Below, in pieces: positions 1-8,500 of a DNA stretch of 46,922 nt. The DNA comes from a virus, in the IMG/VR virus record IMGVR_UViG_3300043395_000290, positions 1 through 46,922 of that record, one strand, 5' to 3'. Below the pieces are notes generated by a model, which had not been told where the DNA came from, ran no database searches, and saw only the letters and a program-made list of their open reading frames with translations. The translations under genes and the position numbers were made by a program. Numbering within the stretch: position 1 is the first letter of the stretch; every line of letters starts with the position of its first letter.

Positions 1-14
1 CAAATTCAGATATC

Positions 15-446
15 ATGAAAAGTGAAATTAAAAAAGAATTTAATTTTGAATGTAACGACCCTAACTGCCCACATTGCGCAGATGATATTAGACAAATGGT
101 AGAAGATGATGTATGGGGGTTTGGTTTACAAGATGAATTAAATAAACTTCCATATACAAAGCATCTCGATGATGGTCAGTATAATGATGGTCAGTTAGCA
201 GGTTTTGAATTAGGTGCTACTTGGGGTTACAACAAAGCCAAATCTACTCTATATACAGAGGAACAAGTTATAGAGTTTGCTAAATGGTTAGCGTCTAATT
301 GGATTCCACTTCATGTTACTAAAGAGTATCTATGGGAGTATGATGAACTTGACCTATCCAAAATACCTGAAAATTACAGAGAGTATAAGACAGAGAAACA
401 ACTCTTTGATATATTCCAATCACTTAAACAACCTAAAAAAGATTAA
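15..446 (+). CDS. small early protein with Cys cluster and SLKQPK C-terminus
   Basis: I do not recognise a function. The 143-residue product has a Cys cluster near the N-terminus (C13-x4-C18-x2-C21, reading NCPHC at the end) that could bind a metal. A segment around residues 74-90 contains LYTEEQVIEFAKW, and the C-terminus is QSLKQPKKD. The LYTEEQ segment and the C-terminus recur in the next two genes, so these are paralogues or share exchanged ends. It is followed after 2 bp by the next gene. The start is the first ATG in the frame, and its ATGA would overlap the stop of the right-end gene if the window is circular. Base composition is very AT-rich, like the next six genes. Confidence 0.8.
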   Translation: MKSEIKKEFNFECNDPNCPHCADDIRQMVEDDVWGFGLQDELNKLPYTKHLDDGQYNDGQLAGFELGATWGYNKAKSTLYTEEQVIEFAKWLASNWIPLHVTKEYLWEYDELDLSKIPENYREYKTEKQLFDIFQSLKQPKKD

Positions 447-451
447 TTATG
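417..451 (+). repeat. gene-junction repeat, copy A
   Basis: A 35-bp sequence beginning CAATCACTTAAACAACCTAA and ending in the ATG of the next gene. It is repeated identically at 827-861. A 25-26-bp version, with the next gene's ATG moved closer, lies at 1078-1103 and 1988-2013, and diverged versions lie at 1472-1492 and 2251-2276. Each copy encodes the C-terminal residues SLKQPK of one gene and at the same time forms the A-rich translation start region of the next. Confidence 0.9.
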
Positions 452-856
452 ACAAATTGCATTTTTGAACCAAGAACAGACACATCATCTGCAACTATAT
501 GTAAATATTGTGGTCAAGAAAAATACTTACATATTAATTGTACAGCACCTCTAATTTCTGATATGAGGAAGATGGAAGAAGATGATGTTGAGAAGTTGGC
601 TTTGAATGAGTATCCTATTATAATTAAAACTAAAAAAAGTATTGGAGGTAATGAATACGATACTGATGTTAATTATATGGAACGCAGGGCATTTGTAAAT
701 GCTTACAACAAAGCCAAAGAAACTCTATATACAGAGGAAGAAGCAATAGATTTTCATAAATGGGCTTTCCAAAAAGTCAGAATTGAAGAATCTGATAAGA
801 CAACAAAAGAATTATTTGCTGAATGGCAATCACTTAAACAACCTAAAAAAGATTAA
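449..856 (+). CDS. small early protein with zinc-knuckle-like N-terminus and SLKQPK C-terminus
   Basis: Function unknown. The 135-residue product has a CxxC-x6-H-x2-C arrangement (C18, C21, H28, C31) that looks like a small zinc site. Its central segment ETLYTEEEAIDFHKWAF matches the equivalent segment of the preceding gene, and it has the identical C-terminus QSLKQPKKD. The DNA under the central motif (706-743) is close to identical to 230-267. The N-terminal parts are unrelated, so the genes look like different heads joined to a common middle and end. Translation probably starts from the ATG formed at the end of the junction repeat. Confidence 0.8.
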   Translation: MTNCIFEPRTDTSSATICKYCGQEKYLHINCTAPLISDMRKMEEDDVEKLALNEYPIIIKTKKSIGGNEYDTDVNYMERRAFVNAYNKAKETLYTEEEAIDFHKWAFQKVRIEESDKTTKELFAEWQSLKQPKKD

Positions 857-861
857 TTATG
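827..861 (+). repeat. gene-junction repeat, copy B
   Basis: Identical over 35 bp to 417-451. It spans the last codons (SLKQPKKD, stop) of one gene, the 2-bp gap ending in the AATTATG start context, and the ATG of the next gene at 859. Confidence 0.9.
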
Positions 862-1104
862 GAACAACCAACACCAATAGAATGGTTACAAGAAGTATAT
901 AAAGTAACAGGAACATTAAAAGAATCAGATTTTAATTATGCAAATAATTGGACTAAAGAAAACACCTATACAGAGGAACAATACAAGGCAGCAATTAAAA
1001 AAGCATGGTTTGATTCTACTATGCAGTTTGATAACTCTGCAGAAATGACATACAAAAAGTCATTTGATGATTATTACCAATCACTTAAACAACCTAAACA
1101 ATGA
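859..1104 (+). CDS. small early protein, TYTEEQ motif and SLKQPKQ C-terminus
   Basis: An 81-residue protein of unknown function. It is the shortest member of the set that shares the YTEEQ motif (here ENTYTEEQYKAAIKKAW) and the C-terminal SLKQPKQ. It lacks the Cys cluster of the two preceding members, so it is close to the common core of the set. Its stop overlaps the next start as ATGA at 1101-1104, which suggests translational coupling. Confidence 0.8.
   Translation: MEQPTPIEWLQEVYKVTGTLKESDFNYANNWTKENTYTEEQYKAAIKKAWFDSTMQFDNSAEMTYKKSFDDYYQSLKQPKQ
1078..1103 (+). repeat. gene-junction repeat, copy C
   Basis: Starts CAATCACTTAAACAACCTAA, followed by ACAATG. Here the repeat ends directly in the ATGA stop/start overlap instead of the GATTAATTATG ending of copies A and B. 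Its closest relative is at 1988-2013. Confidence 0.85.
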
Positions 1105-1493
1105 ACAAAGAATTTATACCATACGAACAAGCATTAGAAATTAAAGAACTTGGGTTTGATGAACCTTGTTTAGGGTATTACCATGAAGATGGTTCTATAT
1201 CATTTACAGGTGTTACTACACAAAACACAAACTCATTTTGGTTAGCAAGTCCTAATAAAATATTCACTGCACCACTCTACCAACAAGCATTTAGATGGTT
1301 TAGAGAAAGATATTTATTACATCATGAAATAGCTTGTGGAGATAATGTTTTTTGGTTTAGATATGGGAAAAATGGTCATGTTGCTGTATTATTTATTGAT
1401 ACAAATAATGATAATTATTACCCTACCTACGAAGAAGCAGAACTTGCTTGTCTGAAAAAACTTATTGAAATAACTAAAAAACCTAAGCAATGA
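1101..1493 (+). CDS. conserved Bacteroidetes-phage hypothetical protein
   Basis: A 130-residue protein. The N-terminal segment (PYEQALEIKELGFDEPCLGYY, about residues 7-27), the QAFRWFRERY segment and the C-terminal YEEAELACLKKLIEI match, from memory, a hypothetical family common in Bacteroidetes phages. No function is known to me. The C-terminus ITKKPKQ is a diverged form of the SLKQPKQ ending of its neighbours. It overlaps both flanking genes by an ATGA. Confidence 0.85.
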   Translation: MNKEFIPYEQALEIKELGFDEPCLGYYHEDGSISFTGVTTQNTNSFWLASPNKIFTAPLYQQAFRWFRERYLLHHEIACGDNVFWFRYGKNGHVAVLFIDTNNDNYYPTYEEAELACLKKLIEITKKPKQ

Positions 1494-1729
1494 TTATACA
1501 AACAAAGATTGAAGTTGTAAATACAAAGATGGAGGAAATGCTAGGAGAATCAGACGCTATGTTAGTCAACATGTCTTTTGATTTAAGAGAAGTGTGTGCT
1601 ATAAGAGAGATTATTGAAGATGACTTTACTGAAGTTGAGACAAGCAAGTGCCACATCTATATGAGAAGTGGCGAATACTTCATGATATTCACCCCATACA
1701 AAACAATTTTAGAACAATTTAAACAATAA
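1490..1729 (+). CDS. small early hypothetical protein
   Basis: 79 residues, unknown function. Short alternating hydrophobic segments suggest a small beta-rich domain: a strand with DLREVCAIREI, then CHIYMRSGEYFMIFTPYKTILEQF. The last part, a gel-like strand-turn-strand followed by a short helix, faintly resembles small proteins of the FlbD type, but this is not enough to name it. The C-terminus EQFKQ is a weak version of the neighbours' shared ending. It starts at an ATGA overlap with the preceding gene. Confidence 0.7.
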   Translation: MIIQTKIEVVNTKMEEMLGESDAMLVNMSFDLREVCAIREIIEDDFTEVETSKCHIYMRSGEYFMIFTPYKTILEQFKQ

Positions 1730-1732
1730 TTT

Positions 1733-2014
1733 ATGACAACAGTACAATGGTTTAAAGAACAAATTGATGGTGTATTACCAGCAATATTTACACAAGCATC
1801 TAAAGTAGATGAAAAAGACCAACTAGCTCAAATAAAAAGAGAGATAGAGGACATTATGCCTTTCTTATACAACAATGCTCTTGAAATGGAGAAGCATAAC
1901 CATGAAAAAACATTTAAGGATTCAAGGTCTGCTCATATATTTGAGAAAGATATGCCTCCACTTTTTGAAAATTTTGAACAATATTGGGAATCACTTAAAC
2001 AACCTAAACAATGA
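1733..2014 (+). CDS. small early protein with SLKQPKQ C-terminus
   Basis: 93 residues, predicted helical, with no recognisable domain. The N-terminus is TTVQWFKEQIDG. The C-terminus YWESLKQPKQ is encoded by another copy of the junction repeat (1988-2013), which also carries the next start as ATGA. It is mildly acidic in the middle and probably cytosolic. Confidence 0.75.
   Translation: MTTVQWFKEQIDGVLPAIFTQASKVDEKDQLAQIKREIEDIMPFLYNNALEMEKHNHEKTFKDSRSAHIFEKDMPPLFENFEQYWESLKQPKQ
1988..2013 (+). repeat. gene-junction repeat, copy F
   Basis: Matches copy C (1078-1103) from the second base to the ATG; only the first base differs (G for C). It lies about 900 bp from copy C with unrelated genes between, so the similarity is confined to gene ends. 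Confidence 0.85.
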
Positions 2015-2277
2015 CACAGCAAAGTGGAGTTGAATATTTGTTAACTGAAATTGCAAATGATAAATTGCTATTAGACAAATCAAAGTGGAGATATGTTAAG
2101 ACCAAGGCAAAACGTATTGAGTATGAACAGCAGATTAAATTACTAAAGTGGATAGAAGGTTCGTATTCATTTGGTAATGTCGCAGGTAAATGGTATAGGC
2201 ATAGCGATGGGAAAGATTTCACACTTGAGCAATTAATTGAACTCTATAAATTAACTATTAAACAACCTAAAAAATGA
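2011..2277 (+). CDS. small early protein with IKQPKK C-terminus
   Basis: 88 residues, helical and basic, of unknown function. It contains RIEYEQQIKLLKWIEG and ends LTIKQPKK, a diverged copy of the shared C-terminus. The junction segment at 2251-2276 again overlaps the next start as ATGA. This is the last gene of the very AT-rich run: composition changes within the first codons of the following gene. Confidence 0.75.
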   Translation: MTQQSGVEYLLTEIANDKLLLDKSKWRYVKTKAKRIEYEQQIKLLKWIEGSYSFGNVAGKWYRHSDGKDFTLEQLIELYKLTIKQPKK

Positions 2278-2597
2278 TATCATGTATATGTATAGATGAC
2301 AGCTTCAGGCCTAATGAGATACCACTCAGCAAGTGGGTAAAGAAAGGTCAGGAGTACCACGTAATCTACGCCGTCACAGTTCTGCCTTCAGACGAATTGG
2401 CGTTTGACCTGTATGAGATTGAGCTTACAGACAACGAGTTGCCATACGAACATTTCCTAGCATCTAGGTTCGGATTCACAGCAGACAACCTAGTAAAGCT
2501 AGCTGAGTTAATGATGGACTGCGTAGGAGTAAATCAATCAGTAAAAGAACTTATTCAAAAAACCAACACAATACAAAATCCAAATGGACATACTTGA
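2274..2597 (+). CDS. conserved phage hypothetical protein
   Basis: 107 residues. The segment CIDDSFRPNEIPLSKWVKKG near the N-terminus (about residues 6-25), followed by a strand and FLASRFGF, fits a conserved Bacteroidetes-phage family known to me only as hypothetical. It is probably a small beta-barrel-like protein. It lacks the SLKQPK ending of the upstream genes and has a higher GC content. It overlaps the helicase gene by 14 bp, which suggests translational coupling and perhaps a shared role in early DNA metabolism. Confidence 0.8.
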   Translation: MISCICIDDSFRPNEIPLSKWVKKGQEYHVIYAVTVLPSDELAFDLYEIELTDNELPYEHFLASRFGFTADNLVKLAELMMDCVGVNQSVKELIQKTNTIQNPNGHT

Positions 2598-4035
2598 ACC
2601 ACTTCTCGGATACTCAGACGAGATGATGCTTGACAGATGCGAGGCGCTCAAAAGAGTAATCACCGCCACTAAGGATGTGAAGATTGGCAGAGCGCCTAAG
2701 GTTGAAATCATTAAGATGCCCAAGTATAAGACGGCTCCTGATGTATTGGCACGCATCATCAACAGTTGCGAATACTATTCCGAAAGAGTAAAAAACAAAA
2801 CACACGTGACATACAGAGACTACCAATTAGACATAATCAAAAGAGGGACAGACATACTCAAGAAGTATTGGTTCCTGTATCTAGCCATGGAGGTCCGAAC
2901 AGGGAAGACGCTGACTAGCTTGGGTATAGCAGAAGAAGTAGGCGCCGAGAGAGTGCTGTTCATTACTAAGAAGAAAGCCATCGGCTCCATAACTGCTGAC
3001 TACAATATGCTCAAGCCTTCGTTCTATATGTGCGTCATCAACTACGAAAGCCTACACACCGTGCAGGATGAATGGAAGTGGGACCTCATCATCTGCGACG
3101 AGGCACATAGCATGGGCGCATTCCCAAAGCCTAGCCTAAGAGCGGACATGGTAGCAAAACTTGTGAGGAAACTAAACCCATATGTCATACTACTTTCGGG
3201 CACCCCAACACCGGAGTCGTACTCTCAAATGTACCATCAGGTTTATGGCATACCTAACAATCCGTTCTCAGAGTTCAAGAGCTTCTACAGGTTCTGCGAC
3301 AAGTACGTGAAGGTAAAACAGCGTAAGATAAACGGACTCATGATGAACGACTACTCCAATGGGTTAGATACTATCCTTGAGGCTATGAGGCCATACACTA
3401 TCACATACACGCAGGAGGCCGCAGGATTCAAAGCAAAGACCACAGAGGAGGTATTGGAGGTAGAGCTGAAGGAATCAACCTATAAGTTGATAGAGCGCCT
3501 TAAAAAGGATTTGGTGATTGAGGGTAAGGAGGAGGTCATCTTGGCTGATACATCCGTCAAGTTGATGACTAAGGTGCATCAGCTGTGCTCCGGAACCATC
3601 AAGTTCGAGAGCGGGAAGTCTATGGTGCTTGACCTATCCAAGGCAGAGTTCATCAAGTCGCACTTCGAGGGGTGCAAGATTGGTATATTCTACAAGTTTA
3701 AGGAGGAGCTATCTGCATTGCAGCAGGTGTTTGGAGACAACCTGACCACAGAGCTGAGTGTCTTTGAAGACACAGATAAGAACATCGCATTACAGATAGT
3801 GTCCGGGCGTGAGGGGATATCGCTAAGAGACGCCGACTACTTGGTGTACTACAACATCGACTTCAGTGCCACTAGCTATTGGCAATCCAAGGACAGGATG
3901 ACTACGAAGGATAGGTTGGAGAATAGCGTATATTGGGTATTCTCTAAGGGCGGAATAGAGAAGGACATATACAAGGCGGTCACAAAGAAGAAGGACTATA
4001 ATGTTGCTCACTTCAAGAAAGACTTCATGTCATGA
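2584..4035 (+). CDS. DEAH/SNF2-type DNA helicase
   Basis: A 483-residue superfamily 2 ATPase. Visible motifs in order: a Q-motif-like segment HVTYRDYQLDII (about 75-86); Walker A MEVRTGKT (102-109); motif II DEAH (172-175); motif III SGTPTP (205-210); a motif V-like segment SGREGISL before LVYYN; and a motif VI-like QSKDR with Q434 and R438. The arrangement fits compact phage SNF2-like helicases that remodel or unwind DNA during replication or recombination. The upstream nucleic-acid-binding domain is short and I see no fused nuclease. The next genes (VRR-NUC-like nuclease, DnaA-like protein) support a replication/recombination role. The strand polarity and substrate cannot be read from sequence. 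A near-palindrome (3758-3773) lies inside the gene. Confidence 0.93.
   Translation: MDILEPLLGYSDEMMLDRCEALKRVITATKDVKIGRAPKVEIIKMPKYKTAPDVLARIINSCEYYSERVKNKTHVTYRDYQLDIIKRGTDILKKYWFLYLAMEVRTGKTLTSLGIAEEVGAERVLFITKKKAIGSITADYNMLKPSFYMCVINYESLHTVQDEWKWDLIICDEAHSMGAFPKPSLRADMVAKLVRKLNPYVILLSGTPTPESYSQMYHQVYGIPNNPFSEFKSFYRFCDKYVKVKQRKINGLMMNDYSNGLDTILEAMRPYTITYTQEAAGFKAKTTEEVLEVELKESTYKLIERLKKDLVIEGKEEVILADTSVKLMTKVHQLCSGTIKFESGKSMVLDLSKAEFIKSHFEGCKIGIFYKFKEELSALQQVFGDNLTTELSVFEDTDKNIALQIVSGREGISLRDADYLVYYNIDFSATSYWQSKDRMTTKDRLENSVYWVFSKGGIEKDIYKAVTKKKDYNVAHFKKDFMS
3758..3773. repeat. 16-bp near-palindrome inside helicase gene
   Basis: GTGTCTTTGAAGACAC, one base different from the perfect palindrome GTGTCTTTAAAGACAC found at 26863-26878 and 46519-46534. 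The same motif, also with one central change, is at 33965-33980. Confidence 0.7.
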
Positions 4036-4226
4036 TAGTTCAGCTCACCCCCATGATACCAATACGCAGAGTGTCCGATGGAATGGAGGGGTATGCATTC
4101 TTGGTGATTGACTACAGCCAAGAGCACGACTTACTATTCACTTGTGCGATGGATGACGGGGAGATATGGACCCTGAACAATAAGGAGATACGATTTTGTA
4201 AGAACATTTCATTAGACAGAAAATGA
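4032..4226 (+). CDS. small conserved phage protein downstream of helicase
   Basis: 64 residues. It begins MIVQLTPMIPIRRVSDG and continues with strands AFLVIDYSQEHDLLFTCAMDDGE, WTLNNKEIRF and KNIS, a small beta-barrel pattern. From memory such proteins sit beside helicase and VRR-NUC genes in Bacteroidetes phages, with no known activity. ATGA overlaps join it to the helicase upstream and the nuclease downstream, so the three are probably made together. Confidence 0.8.
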   Translation: MIVQLTPMIPIRRVSDGMEGYAFLVIDYSQEHDLLFTCAMDDGEIWTLNNKEIRFCKNISLDRK

Positions 4227-4462
4227 CAGAGCAACAGATACAATCTAAGAAGATAAAGGAATTGGAAGAGCAGGGGTACTATGTAATCAAGTTGATGAAG
4301 ACCAACAAGAATGGTATCCCTGACCTATTGGCTATCCCAAAAAACTCAGACGTTCTTTTTGTAGAGGTGAAGGCAGCCAATGGAAAGGTCAGCAAACTTC
4401 AGGAGTTTAGAATCAAGGAACTTAAATCAAATGGAATCAAAGTACAAATCTACAAACCATGA
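4223..4462 (+). CDS. VRR-NUC-like PD-(D/E)xK nuclease
   Basis: A 79-residue minimal nuclease domain. The catalytic signature is readable: G31-I-P33-D34 followed after 13 residues by E48-V-K50 within VLFVEVKAANGKVSKLQ, the VRR-NUC arrangement. Family members act on structured DNA such as branched intermediates; the precise substrate is inferred, not shown. It is single-domain, as is usual for phage copies. It is coupled by ATGA to the small gene upstream and to the DnaA-like gene downstream, placing it in a replication/recombination operon. Confidence 0.9.
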   Translation: MTEQQIQSKKIKELEEQGYYVIKLMKTNKNGIPDLLAIPKNSDVLFVEVKAANGKVSKLQEFRIKELKSNGIKVQIYKP

Positions 4463-4971
4463 AAGAAATACAATCAGAAGTTGAAATGCTAAGGCAGATT
4501 ATAAAGGCAGTAATGTATGCTGACATCTTAACTAAAAAAAGAGACACTCGATTCGTAAATGCAAGACTTGTGTTCGCAAAGATTATGCGTGACAGGGGTT
4601 ACAACCTATCTGAAATAGGTAGGTTCTTAGGGAAGCACCATGCTACCATTATACATTACCTAAATGAGGTAGATAATATACTGATGCAAGAGAACAGATT
4701 GATGGAGCAGTACCTGATGTGCAACAGTTTGTTTTATAAGCAAGCTCCTAGCGTAAACAAGGTAATTGAGAAAAGCAAAATAGACTTAGAGATGATGGTT
4801 GTCAATTTAAAAAATGAGATAAGTCAGCTTATGATTGAGCGCCAAAAGGTAGTTGGCATCTTAGAAAAATACCAAAGGATACAGCCAATCATTGATGTTA
4901 TAGAAACTAGAACTCCGTTGGGGAAAGAGGATTCAATAAAACGAAAAATAATTTGTATGTTTAACGAATAA
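4459..4971 (+). CDS. DnaA domain IV-like DNA-binding protein
   Basis: 170 residues. Residues about 33-75 resemble the DnaA C-terminal DNA-binding domain: VNARLVFAKIMRDRG, then NLSEIGRFLG, then GKHHATIIHYLNEVDNIL, the counterpart of the DnaA signature around DHSTV. The AAA+ ATPase part of DnaA is absent. Residues about 110-150 look like a coiled coil (NLKNEISQLMIERQKVVGILEKY), which may dimerise it. By analogy it may bind origin-like sites and recruit helicase or act as a repressor; the role is inferred. It overlaps the nuclease gene by ATGA. Confidence 0.75.
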   Translation: MKEIQSEVEMLRQIIKAVMYADILTKKRDTRFVNARLVFAKIMRDRGYNLSEIGRFLGKHHATIIHYLNEVDNILMQENRLMEQYLMCNSLFYKQAPSVNKVIEKSKIDLEMMVVNLKNEISQLMIERQKVVGILEKYQRIQPIIDVIETRTPLGKEDSIKRKIICMFNE

Positions 4972-4981
4972 TATACATGCC

Positions 4982-5176
4982 ATGAACCTTCAAGAAGACT
5001 TAGAAAACGAGCGGGCCGAGCGGCTCGCTATTAGAATAGGAGAATGCCACCGGCTCTTAGCCAATATATACGAGAACTTGGTTGACCGCGAGTTTGAATC
5101 AGTCACTAAAGACTCAAAGAATATCATAACCCAAATACGCCTCATTTTAAAATCAATGGAAGAAGATGATTTTTGA
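4982..5176 (+). CDS. small helical early protein
   Basis: 64 residues, almost entirely charged helix, including ENERAERLAIRIGECHRLLANIYENL and ending KSMEEDDF. No domain is recognised. An upstream ATG at 4976 is followed at once by a stop, so the start is the ATG at 4982. It overlaps the following gene by 11 bp. Its context, between a DNA-binding protein and a nuclease, hints at an accessory role only. Confidence 0.7.
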   Translation: MNLQEDLENERAERLAIRIGECHRLLANIYENLVDREFESVTKDSKNIITQIRLILKSMEEDDF

Positions 5177-5582
5177 AACAGACAAGGACTTCGAGAGAGA
5201 GCAAAAAGCAATAAAGTTATTCGTCAGCACATTCGGTGGTACGTTCAGTAAGCTAGGCCCATTTGATGTAGACTACAAGGTGTTCGATAAGGAAGGTAAA
5301 CTAGTAGCGTATGTGGAGGTGAAGGGAAGAGTAAGGACTATAAGAAACGCATACCCATTACCGGTGTCAGCTGCAAAGCTAACAAAGCTAGCGGCCAAGC
5401 GTCTAGCTCCTGTGATTATATGGGCATGCGATGACGGTATTATTTATAGCAATGTAAACAATCTAGAGGGGACAGTAAAGTGGGGCGGTAGAGAACCCCG
5501 CCCCGGTGCTGCACATGATGCTGAACTTATGGTGTACTATGACAAGCAGAAGAGTTTCAAGTACGTTAGGTATCCTGTTTAA
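5166..5582 (+). CDS. putative PD-(D/E)xK-type nuclease
   Basis: 138 residues. The pattern FDVDYKVFDKEGKLVAYVEVKGR gives D36 followed by E51-x-K53, the core of a PD-(D/E)xK fold, after an N-terminal helix (residues 6-22). Later segments APVIIWACDDGI and KWGGR look like the fold's remaining strands. Comparable small proteins are frequent in Bacteroidetes phages; the substrate is unknown. It is the last gene of the early operon. Its stop overlaps the stop of the opposing 2821-residue gene, leaving no room for a terminator between them. Confidence 0.75.
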   Translation: MIFETDKDFEREQKAIKLFVSTFGGTFSKLGPFDVDYKVFDKEGKLVAYVEVKGRVRTIRNAYPLPVSAAKLTKLAAKRLAPVIIWACDDGIIYSNVNNLEGTVKWGGREPRPGAAHDAELMVYYDKQKSFKYVRYPV

Positions 5583-8500
5583 TATTTTCTTTTCTTCTTA
5601 GGAGTGTACCCGTACTTCTTATCTTCTATCTCTCTTTCTTTTTTTCTTATTATGTCCTCAGCCTCTATTTCATTTCTATACTTTTTGTAGTATTTGGACT
5701 TCTTCCCAAATGTTTTTTCATACAGCTTAGGGTCATACCTTTTCATGTCAGACTTGCTATCATATCCTTTTAGCAAATCATTGAGCTCTTCTTTTTTATC
5801 AGCTAATTCGCTCTTGCGTTCTTTGCGGTATTCGCTTCTTTCTTCATCAGTCATCTCAAGCTCTCTGAGTTTTTCCTGCATGATAGATTTTATTGAAGGA
5901 TTCATTCCTTTCTGAAGCATCCCTCTAATTACATTGGCTTTATCTTCACGCTCCTGAGCCGTCTCTTCTTTACGCTCTGCCTTCATCATATCCTCATACT
6001 CTTTAGCGGATGCATTCTCTTCGGTATCCTTAGATTTTTTAGCTTCAGCTTTTCTTAGGTCACTGTACATGTTGTCCATAACCACCTTACGTACATCCTT
6101 GTATAGTGGTATCCACCCTAAGTTGCCTAATGCTTCTAGCGGAAGACGGACATTCACTTCATTGTTAGCGCGTTCAATTGCTTCTTCTTTTTTCTTAGGG
6201 GGCTCTGTCGCTTTTTGTATAGCCAAGTCAAGTGTCTTCAGCGCCGGAGTAAATGAACCACCGATAACCTGAATGTAATCAGTAAGGTTAGTCTTATGCC
6301 CTTTGCGCTCCTGAGGAATCATGTTGTACTGAATGGCATCTTTGTATGGGTCATAGTCTCCCTTTCTAAGGGCCCCTAAAAACTTCTCGTTACCACGCTC
6401 TACACCATAGTTAATGATAGACCTAGATGCGTTACCAAAGTCACGTCCAAACATAAGGGTAGTAGCTGTACCTGCCAATGCTTGGCCAAACTTCTGAGCA
6501 AATGTTTTTTCTTCTTCTTCGTCGTCATCCTTAGGCCTGAACATGCCAACCAACGCAGAACCGAGTACGCTTGTCAGCAGCGTATATACTGTCATCCTTG
6601 TAGCAACACCCGCTAGTAATGCAGCCCCTTGCTTCTTAGTGATGGTACCATTGCCCATCATAGCATATATCCCTTGGCGTGCAGTAGTGTATTCGTATAT
6701 TGCAAACTTCGTCATGAAGTTGTTGAAGTTATTGAACGCTCTAGTGAGTACGCTTTGATTAGGCTTAGTGGTACCCTTTAGTATGCCCATAAATGCATTC
6801 TCTGATGCACCGGCAAGCACACTCCTCTCATCTGCAAAATCTCTTGACCTATCCAATGCTTCTTTGTAGCGGTTCATGTAACTCTCATCGTTTGCAGCTA
6901 TCTTGTTTAAGTCAACGTCCTGACCGGTCTGACGTTTGAACTCATTAGAAAAAGACCCAAACCAAATAGGTCGCATCACCATTTTATCCGGCGTGGATAT
7001 AAGCGCATCTGCTGAAAATTCTATTGGGTTCTTGACGAACTTCTTAAGCGTCAGATTATAAATCTGCTCTACCTTGTTCATCACTTTACCCCTAGCCTTG
7101 CCTCCTCTTACACCGGATGTCTGACTCAGTATTTGAGTATCAATCATACGGCCTTGTAATGTGTCTCCGTGGAATATCCTGCCAAGCTGCTTGCTCTTTA
7201 CATTCATCATGGCCTTTACCGCATCCGGAGACATGATGAACTCAGACTGTTGTAACCCGGCAAATAAAGCACCGGGGTCTGATATCACAGCGTACCCAAT
7301 GTTTGATGACAATTCTGAAATAAACCTAGGTACACTTGCTAATATTGCACGATACCCTTGCTTTGACAGATAGTTAACTACCATATCCCCAAACGAATCA
7401 GCAATGAAGTTGTTAGTAAGCATATTACTTGTTGCTTCCTCAAACGCATTGTTGATAGCATTGAACACCTCACGTTGAAACTTTGGTACTCTACCTTTAC
7501 TTTCCATATCAACCTTGGCCCTATTCAATGTTTTCCTAGCTGTCCTTATTGGGGCAGTCATGTGGTAGTCCATCAACGTAAACTTAACTCCACGCTCAGC
7601 AGACATGAATACATCAAAGTTGATTGGCTTGGCGTTCTTAGTCCTTTCTATTAATGACTTTGCTTTGGTAGACGGGCGCCTTGAATTGTTATAGCTTTCC
7701 GCAAGAGATACATTTCGAGACAAATCGTCGGGGCCATATTCATACATCACCGGTAAATGAATATAGTTCACCAATGGGCTAATCTTATCTCCTCTGATAA
7801 CAGACGATGTGAACATAGCCTTCTCTGTAAGAGAGTCATTCACCTCTCTGATAGTCTTCATTGCATTCCGCTCCGCTGCATTGAAAGATTGGTATAGCTT
7901 GTTGGTATCTATCTCTATGATGTCATTCCCTTTGGCATCTTGACCAACTACAACCCCATAATTATCTAGGATTGATTGCAGCATATTCGCCTCTCTTTCT
8001 CCTAGGTTTGAATTACCACCATCAATATGTTTGATTGTAGCCTGCAAGTACTTAGCCGCAGGGTTAACTTGGTCGCTGTCGGGATTTGAATCGTGCTCCT
8101 GCTGAATCATATACGTCATCATCTTGTATGAAGATAATAGCGTAGCATTTGTATTGTTATTAAATGATTTGGATACAGCCTCGTGAGCCATCTCTAATTT
8201 CTTATTCAGCATATCTAACTCTGCCTTAAATAAAGACTGAGCTTCAGCCACTTTCTCAAATACCGCATTAAATATAGCCTTTGACTTGAAGTCTCCGAAC
8301 ACTTGGTCTATGAAGTACAAAGGAGACCTTCTTACCATCTCTAGTATCGCTCCTTTATCTGTAAATAAAGACTTCAGTTTAGCATACGCTTTACCTATTT
8401 TTGATACAGACGCTGAAGATATTGAGCTATCCAAAGGCTGACTGTTTTCAATAGCATTCATGTCCTCTAGCATCAGCTCGGCAGAATGCGGGAAGTATCC

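Noticed and set aside
417-2276. CRISPR array suggested by repeated sequence at near-regular gene ends.
   Set aside because: Spacing varies widely, the copies are coding, and no cas gene or uniform spacers are present.
3096-3110. Type I/III restriction subunit as an alternative for the DEAH protein.
   Set aside because: The protein is short, has SNF2-like motifs and no fused nuclease or specificity subunit nearby.
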